Source of the DNA: Paracoccus stylophorae
GTDB lineage: Bacteria > Pseudomonadota > Alphaproteobacteria > Rhodobacterales > Rhodobacteraceae
Length of the DNA stretch: 64,000 nucleotides
Reading direction: 5' to 3'
Assembly: GCF_028553765.1 (NCBI RefSeq)
Contig: NZ_CP067134.1
Span: 1,159,001 to 1,223,000 of the forward strand
Positions 53,366 through 60,565 of this stretch are shown here, piece after piece (within the stretch, counting starts at the first letter, position 1; each line of letters opens with the position of its first letter). The notes under the pieces are model-generated. The model searched no databases. It saw only the letters and a program-made list of their open reading frames with translations, and was not told where the DNA came from. Position numbers and translations under genes: made by a program.

Positions 53366-54484
53366 ATGCAATATGAACAGCCCGGCCCGGTCGAAAGCGA
53401 TCTGCGCGACGCCATCTCGTCCATCGAGGAGATCATCGAGGATGCCCGCAACGGCCGGATGTTCATCCTTGTCGATCACGAGGACCGCGAGAACGAGGGC
53501 GATCTGGTCATTCCCGCGCAGATGGCGACGCCCGATGCGATCAACTTTATGGCCACCCACGGGCGCGGCCTGATCTGCCTGTCGCTGCCGGGTGAGCGGA
53601 TCGACGCCCTGGGACTGACGCTGATGAGCCCCAAGAACTCCAGCCGGCACGAGACCGCATTCACCATGTCCATCGAGGCGCGCGAGGGGGTGACGACCGG
53701 CATCAGCGCCCATGACCGCGCCCGCACCGTCAGCGTGGCCATCGACCCGGCCAAGGGCGCGGCCGACATCGCCACGCCGGGCCACGTCTTTCCGCTGCGC
53801 GCGCGCGAGGGCGGCGTGCTGGTCCGCGCCGGCCATACCGAGGCGGCGGTCGATATCTCGCGGCTGGCGGGCCTGAACCCTTCGGGCGTGATCTGCGAGA
53901 TCATGAACGAGGATGGCAGCATGGCGCGGCTGCCCGACCTGATCGCCTTTGCCCAGAAGCACGGGCTGAAGATCGGCACGATCAGCGATCTGATCCGCTA
54001 TCGCCGCCGCCACGACAACCTGATCGCCGAACGCAGCCAGAAGGCGGTGCAGTCGATCCATGGCGGCGACTGGATGATGCGGATCTTTGCCGACGAGACG
54101 CAGGGCACCGAACATATCGTGCTGACCAAGGGCGATCTGACGGGCGGGGGGCCGGTGCTGGTGCGCATGCACGCGCTGGACCCGCTGCACGATGTGCTGG
54201 GCATCGGGCGCGAGGACGCCGGCAGCCTTCCCGCCGCCATGGCCGAAATCGCGCGCGAGGGCAGGGGCGTCGTGGTGCTGATCCGCGATCTGACCAATGT
54301 CGTCACCGTCCCGGGCGAGGTCGGGCCGCACACGTTGCGCCAATACGGGCTGGGCGCGCAGATCCTGTCGGCCCTGGGCCTGTCCGAACTGATCCTGCTG
54401 ACGAATTCGGCGCCGGTGAAGGTCGTGGGGCTTGACGCCTACGGGCTTTCCATCCATTCCACGCGGCCTATTCCCAAGGACTGA
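53366..54484 (+). CDS. ribBA: 3,4-dihydroxy-2-butanone-4-phosphate synthase fused to a degenerate GTP cyclohydrolase II domain
   Basis: The N-terminal half (about residues 1-205) is the RibB enzyme: EDRENEGDLVIPAQM near residue 38, MATHGRGLICLSL, and TGISAHDRARTV near 113. The C-terminal half has the RibA fold but lacks the three zinc Cys; the segment that should read SLRCDCG reads GREDAGSLP near 279. This is the RibBX pattern. The start MQYEQPGPVESD has AAGGAAG seven bases before. A true GTP cyclohydrolase II must be elsewhere. Confidence 0.9.
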   Translation: MQYEQPGPVESDLRDAISSIEEIIEDARNGRMFILVDHEDRENEGDLVIPAQMATPDAINFMATHGRGLICLSLPGERIDALGLTLMSPKNSSRHETAFTMSIEAREGVTTGISAHDRARTVSVAIDPAKGAADIATPGHVFPLRAREGGVLVRAGHTEAAVDISRLAGLNPSGVICEIMNEDGSMARLPDLIAFAQKHGLKIGTISDLIRYRRRHDNLIAERSQKAVQSIHGGDWMMRIFADETQGTEHIVLTKGDLTGGGPVLVRMHALDPLHDVLGIGREDAGSLPAAMAEIAREGRGVVVLIRDLTNVVTVPGEVGPHTLRQYGLGAQILSALGLSELILLTNSAPVKVVGLDAYGLSIHSTRPIPKD

Positions 54485-54488
54485 ACTC

Positions 54489-55037
54489 ATGGCCTCGAAT
54501 ACCCCGCATCATCAGCTTGATCTGCCGCCATTCGACGCGCCCGTGCGTCTGCTGGCGGTTGTCGCGCCCTATTACCGGGATATCGCCGACGGGCTGCTGG
54601 CCGGCGTGCGCGCCGTCACGGCGCGGGCGGGCGCGACGCTGGACGTGGTCGAGGTGCCGGGCGCGCTGGAAATCCCCACCGCCATCGGCATCGCTGCGCG
54701 TCAGGCCGATTATGACGGGTTCGTGGCCCTTGGCTGCGTGGTGCGGGGCGAGACGACCCATTACGAGACGGTGTGCAACGACAGCTCGCGCGGGCTGACG
54801 CTGTTGGGGTTGCAGGGCGTGTGCATCGGCAACGGAATCCTGACGGTCGAGAACATGGATCAGGCGCGGGTCCGCGCCGATCCGGACGATCAGGACAAAG
54901 GCGGCGGCGCGGCGCAGGCGGCGCTGCATCTGGTGGCGCTTGCCCGCAGATGGACCGGGCGCGGCGACCGCGCGCGGCCGGCGGAGTCGGATCCCATCCG
55001 TCTGGCCGGACGACTGGACGGGCAGGACCGGGCATGA
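54489..55037 (+). CDS. ribH: 6,7-dimethyl-8-ribityllumazine synthase
   Basis: Makes the lumazine substrate of RibE. The 182 residues show VVEVPGALEIPTAIGIAA near residue 56, GCVVRGETTHYETVC near 83 and GNGILTVENMDQAR near 114. A four-base gap separates it from ribBA, and its stop overlaps nusB (ATGA). It has a C-terminal extension of about 15 residues. Confidence 0.96.
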   Translation: MASNTPHHQLDLPPFDAPVRLLAVVAPYYRDIADGLLAGVRAVTARAGATLDVVEVPGALEIPTAIGIAARQADYDGFVALGCVVRGETTHYETVCNDSSRGLTLLGLQGVCIGNGILTVENMDQARVRADPDDQDKGGGAAQAALHLVALARRWTGRGDRARPAESDPIRLAGRLDGQDRA

Positions 55038-55537
55038 GCGGCAAGACCGGCAAGCCTGCGACCCCGCGCCCCGACCGGCGCGCGCTGTCCAGCGCCGCCC
55101 GTCTTTACGCGGTGCAGGCGCTGTTCCAGATGGAGGCGTCGGGCCAGTCCGCCGACCGGGTGTTGCAGGAATTCCAGACCTATCGCATCGGCGCCGAGGA
55201 CGACGAAGGACGCTCGGCCGATGCCGACGAGGCGCTGTTCGGCCGGCTGATCGATGACGCGGTGACATGGCAGTCGCGGATCGACCAGGCGACGGACCGG
55301 GGGCTGGTCGCGAAATGGCCGATCAACCGTATCGACCCGGTGCTGCGGGCGCTGTTCCGCGCCGCCGGGGCCGAACTGGTCACGCCGCGCACGCCGCCCA
55401 AGGTGGTGATCGCGGAATATGTGCGCCTGGCCGAGGCGTTCTTTCCCGACGGGAAAGAGCCGAAATTCGTGAATGCCGTCCTGGATCATGTCGCGCGCCA
55501 GCTGCGGCCCGATGCATTCACCGACGCGACGAACTGA
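55034..55537 (+). CDS. nusB: transcription antitermination factor NusB
   Basis: Binds boxA RNA with S10 for rRNA antitermination. The 167 residues are helical: SSAARLYAVQALFQMEASGQ near residue 19, INRIDPVLRALFRAAGAELV near 98, and KEPKFVNAVLDHVARQLRP at the end. Its start overlaps the ribH stop. It has a basic N-terminal extension. Confidence 0.96.
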   Translation: MSGKTGKPATPRPDRRALSSAARLYAVQALFQMEASGQSADRVLQEFQTYRIGAEDDEGRSADADEALFGRLIDDAVTWQSRIDQATDRGLVAKWPINRIDPVLRALFRAAGAELVTPRTPPKVVIAEYVRLAEAFFPDGKEPKFVNAVLDHVARQLRPDAFTDATN

Positions 55538-55609
55538 CCTGTTCCCATATGGCCTCGATCGGCTATGATAGGGGTGAACAGACCCGTCCGACCTTGCCGG
55601 TTTCCTGCC

Positions 55610-55966
55610 ATGCCACGCCTTGTCCGCCTTTACATCGTCAGTGTCGCGCTTGGCTTTGCCCTGTCGCTGCTGTTCGTGACGCTGCTGCTGGTGCTGGATG
55701 TCGGCGGTCTGCGGCATCTGGTGTTGGGCAGCTGGTCCGGCTGGCTGGGCGGGCTGATGCTGGTTGTCTTCAACACCATCGTCTTTGCGGGCGTGCAGTT
55801 CGGGATCGCGGTCATGCGCCTGGCCGACCCGCCCGAACCGCGCGGCGGCCGCAGGATACCGATGCCGCTTGGACCGCCGGCGCGGGCGGCGGCCGTTCCG
55901 GGGCGGCGCAGACAGGAAGATCAGCGCCGCACGGATGCGGCAAAATTCCGACAAAGCGTGTTCTAA
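55610..55966 (+). CDS. small two-span membrane protein
   Basis: The 118-residue protein has two hydrophobic segments (about residues 6-30 and 43-65) and a basic, proline-rich C-terminus (GGRRIPMPLGPPAR). It follows nusB by 72 bases. Conserved-looking but unidentified; function not known. Confidence 0.72.
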   Translation: MPRLVRLYIVSVALGFALSLLFVTLLLVLDVGGLRHLVLGSWSGWLGGLMLVVFNTIVFAGVQFGIAVMRLADPPEPRGGRRIPMPLGPPARAAAVPGRRRQEDQRRTDAAKFRQSVF

Positions 55967-56328
55967 ATACAACAAGCCGGCGCGCGTCCAGACCGCAGAG
56001 AAATGACCAATTCTTGTGCGGTCACGCGGATATTTCAACGCGCAAGGAAGCCGTGCATCCCTGTATTTCCTGCCGGACCCCGTAAAGTCGCCTTAAAACG
56101 GACGGTTGCAGCAAGTGGCGCAAAGTTCCGTCCTGCGCGATCACGACTTTATGTCGGCGGAAATGGGCCGATGCGGAAATGTCACAGCTTCCCTCATGTT
56201 TCCGGCAGGTTTCGCCGTGTCGCGCGACCCTATGAACCTGCGACGGGGCATACTAATTGATGTGTCGCAGAGATGCTCTGGCAACCGAATTGGCCAGAAC
56301 AACGAAAAACTCAGATCGTGAGGACACA
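55967..56328 (+). other. 362-base non-coding leader before the outer-membrane gene
   Basis: No gene is supported. The last part contains CATACTAATTGATG, promoter-like only in its -10, and TGAGGAC before the ATG at 56329. A TTTCCGGC-rich stretch and several short repeats are present, but no clear hairpin with a U-tract. It may be a long regulated leader. Confidence 0.5.
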
Positions 56329-57234
56329 ATGAAAAAAGTTACGCTGCTGACCGGCACCGCCGCGATCATCGCCGCCCTGTCGGTTCCGGCTTTCGCCCAG
56401 ACCGAGATCGCGACCGGCGCAAGTGCAACCGGCGTGAGCGCCGTTGATGACCGCATCACCGACATCGAAGACGATGTGATCGACGATTTCGACCGTTCCA
56501 ACGATCCCGACCGCTTCGGTCCTTCGGATCGCCGTCAGGGCCTGTTCGGCTCGATGTCGCTGCAGTACAGCGGCTCGACCGGTAACTCGGACGCGCAGGA
56601 TCTGGCGATTGCCGGCCGCGTGTCCTATAATCAGGCACCGTTCGCGCAAAGCGTCGGTCTGGCCATCGAGTTCGGCGAGAACGACGACGGCGTGAAGGAC
56701 ACCGAAAAAGTCAGCGCGATCTATGACGCGCAGTACTATTTCAACGACCGCTTCTATGCCTTCGCCCTGGGCCGGTTCACCGTTGACGGGCTGGTTGACG
56801 GTCTGGACAACGCCGACGAAACCGTCCGCGACTTCGACGAAGACGACGATCTGCGTCGCGACGGCTTCCTGGGCTTCGGTCCGGGTTATCGCGTGATCAA
56901 CACGCAGGACACCGCATGGCGCGTTCAGGCCGGTGTCGGCGTCCGTTACACGCAGACCGGCTATCAGGATCTGGTCGATGACGGTTCGGAAACCGAAGTC
57001 GGCTATATCGTGTCGTCGCGCCTGTATCACCGCTTCAACGAGATGATGTTCGTGACCAACGACACCGACTTCCTGTCGTCGGACGCCAACGACGTCATCA
57101 CCAACGAGCTTGGCCTGAACTTCCGCATGTCGGAGCAGCTGGCCACGCGCGTCAGCTATCAGACCGAGTATCAGTCGGACCGCGCGATCCGCACCGACAA
57201 CAAGCTGGGCGTTGCGATCGTCTATGGTTTCTGA
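56329..57234 (+). CDS. outer-membrane beta-barrel protein (DUF481-like)
   Basis: A 301-residue protein with a Sec signal (cleavage near AFA-QT, residues 21-24). After an acidic region (DDRITDIEDDVIDDFDRSND) come alternating beta strands ending in GVAIVYGF, the C-terminal aromatic typical of outer-membrane proteins. The pattern fits DUF481/YdiY. A perfect GC hairpin with a T tract (57265-57289) ends it. Codon use suggests high expression. Confidence 0.82.
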   Translation: MKKVTLLTGTAAIIAALSVPAFAQTEIATGASATGVSAVDDRITDIEDDVIDDFDRSNDPDRFGPSDRRQGLFGSMSLQYSGSTGNSDAQDLAIAGRVSYNQAPFAQSVGLAIEFGENDDGVKDTEKVSAIYDAQYYFNDRFYAFALGRFTVDGLVDGLDNADETVRDFDEDDDLRRDGFLGFGPGYRVINTQDTAWRVQAGVGVRYTQTGYQDLVDDGSETEVGYIVSSRLYHRFNEMMFVTNDTDFLSSDANDVITNELGLNFRMSEQLATRVSYQTEYQSDRAIRTDNKLGVAIVYGF

Positions 57235-57264
57235 TCCATCCTGATGGATTGACCAATGGAAGAG

Positions 57265-57289
57265 GGGCGGGTGCAAACCCGCCCTTTTT
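57265..57289 (+). terminator. rho-independent terminator of the outer-membrane gene
   Basis: GGGCGGGT / ACCCGCCC, eight perfect pairs, GCAA loop, then TTTTT. Confidence 0.93.
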
Positions 57290-57299
57290 CTTTGCGACA

Positions 57300-57335
57300 A
57301 AAGAAAACCGCCGCTGACCGGAGGGTCAGGGCGGT
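57300..57335 (-). terminator. rho-independent terminator of the ncRNA
   Basis: Minus strand: ACCGCC...GGCGGT and CTGACC/GGTCAG make a 12-bp stem with one bulge and a four-base loop, then TTTTCTTTTG. It shows that a minus-strand transcript ends here. Confidence 0.85.
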
Positions 57336-57342
57336 ATCTGGG

Positions 57343-57508
57343 GTGGCGGGAACCGCTGCGACCGCGGCAGCGCGAGATTTCCCGAAAGCCTGGATTACCA
57401 GGTGGGCGCCGGGTAACGAGACCAGGGCCTCGACAGAGCCGGCTCCCTCGGAAAAGTTATAGGCCAGTGGAAAAATGGCCGCTCGCGGGAAGAGCAGAAA
57501 CCCGCCAC
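57343..57508 (-). ncRNA. ssrS: structured ncRNA, likely 6S RNA
   Basis: No protein gene fits. The minus strand has a promoter (57515-57543) whose expected start falls at 57508, where an 8-bp closing stem begins (57501-57508 with 57343-57350, GTGGCGGG/CCCGCCAC). Nested inside are 57494-57497 with 57356-57359, 57482-57487 with 57371-57376 (CGCGAG/CTCGCG), and 57448-57455 with 57378-57385 (one bulge), then a CCTGG hairpin. The RNA is about 166 bases, a long imperfect rod with internal bubbles, as in 6S RNA, which blocks sigma70 polymerase. RNase P, SRP and tmRNA signatures are absent. The 6S name is inferred; the RNA unit itself is well supported. Confidence 0.65.
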
Positions 57509-57514
57509 AGCCGA

Positions 57515-57543
57515 GAGATAGGCCCGATCCGCGCGGCTTTCAA
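57515..57543 (-). promoter_or_regulatory. promoter of the ncRNA
   Basis: Minus-strand TTGAAA (57543-57538), exactly 17 bases, TATCTC (57520-57515). Six bases further is the first base of the closing stem. Confidence 0.75.
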
Positions 57544-57612
57544 GATGGCCCGCCGGGTTTTGCGCGGACAGGACACTTGCAGCCTGTTTCCGCTTCGTTC
57601 TAATCTGTGGCG

Positions 57613-58074
57613 ATGGAACAACAGACGATCTCTTTGCCGGGTCTGCCCGGCCAGCGGCTGGCGCGCGGCGTCGGTCGCCTGCTTGCCAGCATGGATCACG
57701 CCGTGCTGACCGAATTCGTGCCCGCGCGCGGGTTGCGCGTCGATCTGATCAGCCTTGGCCCCAAATCCGAAATCTGGATCGTCGAATGCAAAAGCTGCCG
57801 CGCCGATTTCGTCACCGACCGGAAATGGCACGGCTATCTGGAATGGTGCGACCGGTATTTCTGGGCGGTCGATCACGAATTTCCGATGGACCTGCTGCCC
57901 GAGGGGACGGGGCTGATCATGGCCGATGCCTTCGGGGCCGAAATTCAGCGGATGGCGCCGGAGACGCGCCTGCCCGGCGCGCGCCGCAACCGGCTGTTGC
58001 GCGACGTCGCGCGGGTGGCATCGCGCCGGTTGCAGGTCTTGCAGGACCCCGAGTTCAGCGGCGGGGCTTTTTAG
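57613..58074 (+). CDS. mmcB: MmcB family DNA repair protein
   Basis: The 153-residue protein is of the MmcB family, named from mitomycin C sensitivity in Caulobacter and nuclease-like. The key stretch is IWIVECKSCRADFVTDRKWH near residue 55, with the E-x-K of PD-(D/E)xK-type folds. A GTG at 57607 is an alternative start. It is convergent with the DUF6324 gene, overlapping by 20 bases. Confidence 0.9.
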   Translation: MEQQTISLPGLPGQRLARGVGRLLASMDHAVLTEFVPARGLRVDLISLGPKSEIWIVECKSCRADFVTDRKWHGYLEWCDRYFWAVDHEFPMDLLPEGTGLIMADAFGAEIQRMAPETRLPGARRNRLLRDVARVASRRLQVLQDPEFSGGAF

Positions 58075-58273
58075 GCTTGCCGCCCTTGCGGCCCATCTGG
58101 CGGGCCGCCTCGACCGCGGCCATCAGCTCTTCCGCGATCTCGACGGCTTCATCGGGGTCGAAATCCAGCGGCAGGTCGATGCCGTCCCCCTCGACATAGA
58201 TGCGCACCATTCCCTGATCGGTCGGCCCGACCTGAAGATTGGCGGCGGTGTTGCTTTCGCTGTTGATGCTCAC
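58055..58273 (-). CDS. DUF6324 family small protein
   Basis: The 72-residue acidic protein begins MSINSESNTAANLQVGPTDQ and has IYVEGDGIDLPLDFDPDEAV near residue 25, ending with a basic KGGKPKKPRR tail. It matches a small Rhodobacterales family of unknown function. It overlaps the end of mmcB on the other strand. Confidence 0.8.
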   Translation of the reverse strand: MSINSESNTAANLQVGPTDQGMVRIYVEGDGIDLPLDFDPDEAVEIAEELMAAVEAARQMGRKGGKPKKPRR

Positions 58274-58336
58274 CGGTGCGTCCTCGCATTGATCACGCTT
58301 TCTCTAGCGCGCTGCGGAATTCGCGGCAAGTCGGGC

Positions 58337-58365
58337 TTGCAACCGGGGCAGGGCGGCGTTACACA
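58337..58365 (+). promoter_or_regulatory. promoter of tRNA-His
   Basis: TTGCAA at 58337-58342, 17 bases, TACACA at 58360-58365, ten bases before the mature 5' end. Confidence 0.55.
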
Positions 58366-58375
58366 CCGTTTCCGT

Positions 58376-58452
58376 GCCGCCTTAGCTCAGTTGGTCAGAG
58401 CGCTGGATTGTGGATCCAGAGGTCCCCCGTTCAAGCCGGGGAGGCGGTACCA
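58376..58452 (+). tRNA. tRNA-His (GTG)
   Basis: Full cloverleaf: acceptor GCCGCCT pairs with AGGCGGT (first pair G-U), D arm GCTCAGTTGGTCAGAGC, anticodon stem CTGGA/TCCAG with loop TTGTGGA and anticodon GTG, T arm CCCCGTTCAAGCCGGGG. A73 is followed by encoded CCA at 58450-58452. There is no C73 and base -1 is T, as is known in many alphaproteobacteria. Confidence 0.95.
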
Positions 58453-58525
58453 TGCCCTCGTCACCCCTCAAATCCGCCCGAACCGACCGTAACCCGTGCC
58501 GGTGCAGGGAAATTTCCTGCCGCAT

Positions 58526-58551
58526 GGAACAATGCCGCAGGACAGCGTGTT
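58526..58551 (+). promoter_or_regulatory. GGAAC-N17-TGTT element before DUF883 gene
   Basis: GGAAC at 58526-58530 and TGTT at 58548-58551 resemble an ECF sigma factor (EcfG-type) promoter, one base off the usual CGTT. It lies 43 bases before the start. Which sigma factor this organism would use is uncertain. Confidence 0.3.
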
Positions 58552-58593
58552 TGCTGTCTGAAGTGACAACAAGACCTGCGAAGAGGATTTCCC

Positions 58594-59028
58594 ATGGCCC
58601 AATCCACCCCCACTGCCGATCAGGTTCAGCGCGACGCGAAGGCCGCCGCGAACGAAGCCCAGGACGATCTGCGCGACGGCGCGCGCCGCATTGCCGATGA
58701 CGTGCGCGAAACCGCGCGCGACCTGTCGGACAATTCCGGCATCGACAAGCTGAAAGAGCGGGGCGCCGACCTTGCCGACACCGCCCGTCAGGCGGGTCGC
58801 GAATATGCCGACATGGCCCGCGAAAAAGGCGAGGAATATGCCGAACGCGCGCGCGCCGAGGCGGATCGCCTGTATGCCGCCGGACAGCGCAAGGCGGACG
58901 AAGTCGCGCATTACGCCGAGGATCGTTACGACGAACTGTCCGACATGGTGCGCCGCCATCCGGCCCAGTCCCTTGGGATCGCCGCCGGTGTCGGCTTTCT
59001 TGTCGGCCTGATCCTGGCTCGTCGTTAA
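58594..59028 (+). CDS. DUF883/YqjD-ElaB-like membrane-associated protein
   Basis: The 144-residue, highly charged helical protein (heptad-like repeats of RDAK, ADDVRETARDL, EYADMAREKGEEYAERARAE) ends in a short hydrophobic anchor (SLGIAAGVGFLVGLILARR, residues 126-144). E. coli YqjD-like proteins bind ribosomes in stationary phase at the membrane. It lies 9 bases before the holin-like gene, so both are probably one stress-linked operon. Confidence 0.87.
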   Translation: MAQSTPTADQVQRDAKAAANEAQDDLRDGARRIADDVRETARDLSDNSGIDKLKERGADLADTARQAGREYADMAREKGEEYAERARAEADRLYAAGQRKADEVAHYAEDRYDELSDMVRRHPAQSLGIAAGVGFLVGLILARR

Positions 59029-59037
59029 GAGGCGCCG

Positions 59038-59697
59038 ATGTTCGACTACGCCCAGAGGCTTCAACTGGCGTTGGGCGATGTCGTCCGGCGCTCGGCCCTG
59101 AAGGTGATCGCCGGCGTCGTGCTGGCGGTCGCCGTCGGGTTCCTGCTGGCCGCATTGTGGTCGTGGCTTGCGCACGGGCTTGGCTGGGGTGCGACGATGG
59201 CGTCCCTGGCCATCGGCGGCGGCTTTGTCGTGATCGGCGCGATCATCCTGATGGTCGCATCGCGCGAACGCCACCCCATGCCCACCGGCGACGATCTTCG
59301 TCGCGAGGTCGAGGCCCGCGCCAGTCTGGCAGCCGATGCCGCCGTCAACCGGGTCCAGGCCGAGGCTTTGCGCGTGGCCGACATGGCCGAGAACAAGGTC
59401 CATTCGCTGATCGACCATGCCGGCTTTCGCGCCAACAAGCTGGCCAGCGACACCGAACGGCGCGCGCAGGAAATGTTCCGGGGCGCGGCGGGCAGCATCG
59501 GCCTGACCGGCCAGAATATCGGTAAGGCGCGGAACCGCGCTGCGGGCGCGGCCAGACAGGCATCGCGCGCGGCGGACAGCGACGCGGGCAACATGGCAAA
59601 GCTGATCGGCGCGTTCGCTGTCGGCGTGACCCTGGCCGCCAAGTTGCAGGAACGACGCCGCAGCAGATCGGATTTCGACGACGCCGATTTTCTGTGA
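59038..59697 (+). CDS. YqjE/phage-holin-like membrane protein
   Basis: The 219-residue protein has two hydrophobic segments (about residues 22-47 and 56-78) after a short basic N-terminus and then a long helical cytoplasmic part (residues 90-210). The last third repeats Ala/Arg. YqjE-type proteins commonly follow YqjD-type genes, as here. Function unknown; the holin name is only a domain label. Confidence 0.82.
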   Translation: MFDYAQRLQLALGDVVRRSALKVIAGVVLAVAVGFLLAALWSWLAHGLGWGATMASLAIGGGFVVIGAIILMVASRERHPMPTGDDLRREVEARASLAADAAVNRVQAEALRVADMAENKVHSLIDHAGFRANKLASDTERRAQEMFRGAAGSIGLTGQNIGKARNRAAGAARQASRAADSDAGNMAKLIGAFAVGVTLAAKLQERRRSRSDFDDADFL

Positions 59698-59734
59698 GAT
59701 GCGAAGGGGGCGGGGCTGCGATGGCGGCCTTGCC

Positions 59735-60115
59735 CTATTCGACGCAGCTTTCGGACAGTTCTTCGGCCAAGGCGGCCAGATCGTCCCAGGTAAAGGGCGA
59801 TGCAAGGCTAAGCCAGCCGCGGGCGGTGACCTCTTGCGGGCTGTCTTCGCCCAGTCGCACGACGATGGCGGCATTTCGGTCGCGGGCAAGCTGGGAAATG
59901 CCGTTCTGATCCAGCTGCGCCAGCGATAATTTGGTGATGATCACGGCTCTCGCATCGCCGGCAGACGCGTCCGCCAAGTGATCGGACAGCTGACCCGGAT
60001 GGCACAGACGCCTGATGTCGCATCCGGGCACGACGGATTGCAGCCCGTCCTGCATGTCGCGGGCAACAAAACTGTCCTTCTCGATGATCACAAACCGGAA
60101 CTTTGAAGCTGTCAT
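59735..60115 (-). CDS. degenerate receiver-like protein
   Basis: The 126-residue protein has the receiver-type beta-alpha pattern (FRFVIIEKDSFVARDMQDGL at 6-25, AVIITKLSLAQL, SPFTWDDLAALAEEL). The phosphoacceptor Asp is missing (IITKLSL at 59-65) and the usual K-P-F lysine is Ser106 (SPF). It resembles stand-alone pseudo-receivers. A TTAA-N6-TTAA sequence lies upstream. Its partner is unknown. Confidence 0.7.
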   Translation of the reverse strand: MTASKFRFVIIEKDSFVARDMQDGLQSVVPGCDIRRLCHPGQLSDHLADASAGDARAVIITKLSLAQLDQNGISQLARDRNAAIVVRLGEDSPQEVTARGWLSLASPFTWDDLAALAEELSESCVE

Positions 60116-60152
60116 GATGGTGCAGCATCACATCCGGTTTACCGCAATGCAA

Positions 60153-60166
60153 TTAAACCTTTTTAA
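60153..60166 (-). promoter_or_regulatory. TTAA-N6-TTAA element upstream of the pseudo-receiver
   Basis: Like a CtrA box but with 6 instead of 7 spacer bases, 38 bases before the ATG at 60115. Confidence 0.25.
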
Positions 60167-60193
60167 GCTCTGCGCGGTTCGATCCGAGGCGGC

Positions 60194-60565
60194 TTATTTC
60201 CTGGCGCGCGGGCAGGGTCGCAGACGGATCGGACCGCCCGCCGCCTGCCCAAGCTCCTGACACCGCTTGCCGTCGCAGATCCGCCACCCGCCGCCCGTCG
60301 CGCCGCTGGCCGCAAGCAGCAGTTCGGCCTGCGGCGCAAGATCCGGCGTCCATTGCCACCAGCCATCGCGCAGCACCGCATCCTGACCCGGCTCCATCCC
60401 GGCGCCCGAGCCTTTGACGGCGGCGCGGATCAGGTGCAGGCGGTCGCCCTCGATCCGCCATTCCTCGCGCCAGGCGACATGTTCGACCGAGTGGGTCCAT
60501 TCCAGCCGGAAATCGCTGCCCTGCAAGGCCAGTGCGGTCAGCCCCGCCAGCAGGCAGCCGGTCAC
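60194..60565 (-). CDS. DUF1850 family protein of the TAXI-TRAP operon
   Basis: The 123-residue protein has an N-terminal signal-like segment (MTGCLLAGLTALALQG) and the DUF1850 core with WTHSVEHVAWREEWRI near residue 23 and WQWTPDLAPQAELLLAASG. The GTG start at 60565 overlaps the TRAP gene stop (GTGA); longer starts exist upstream. DUF1850 genes commonly sit beside TAXI-TRAP genes; function unknown. Confidence 0.8.
   Translation of the reverse strand: MTGCLLAGLTALALQGSDFRLEWTHSVEHVAWREEWRIEGDRLHLIRAAVKGSGAGMEPGQDAVLRDGWWQWTPDLAPQAELLLAASGATGGGWRICDGKRCQELGQAAGGPIRLRPCPRARK

Noticed and set aside
57343..57508. RNase P RNA, SRP RNA or tmRNA
   Set aside because: The conserved GAGGAAAGTCC, GGAAGGAAGCAGCC and tmRNA acceptor signatures are absent on either strand.
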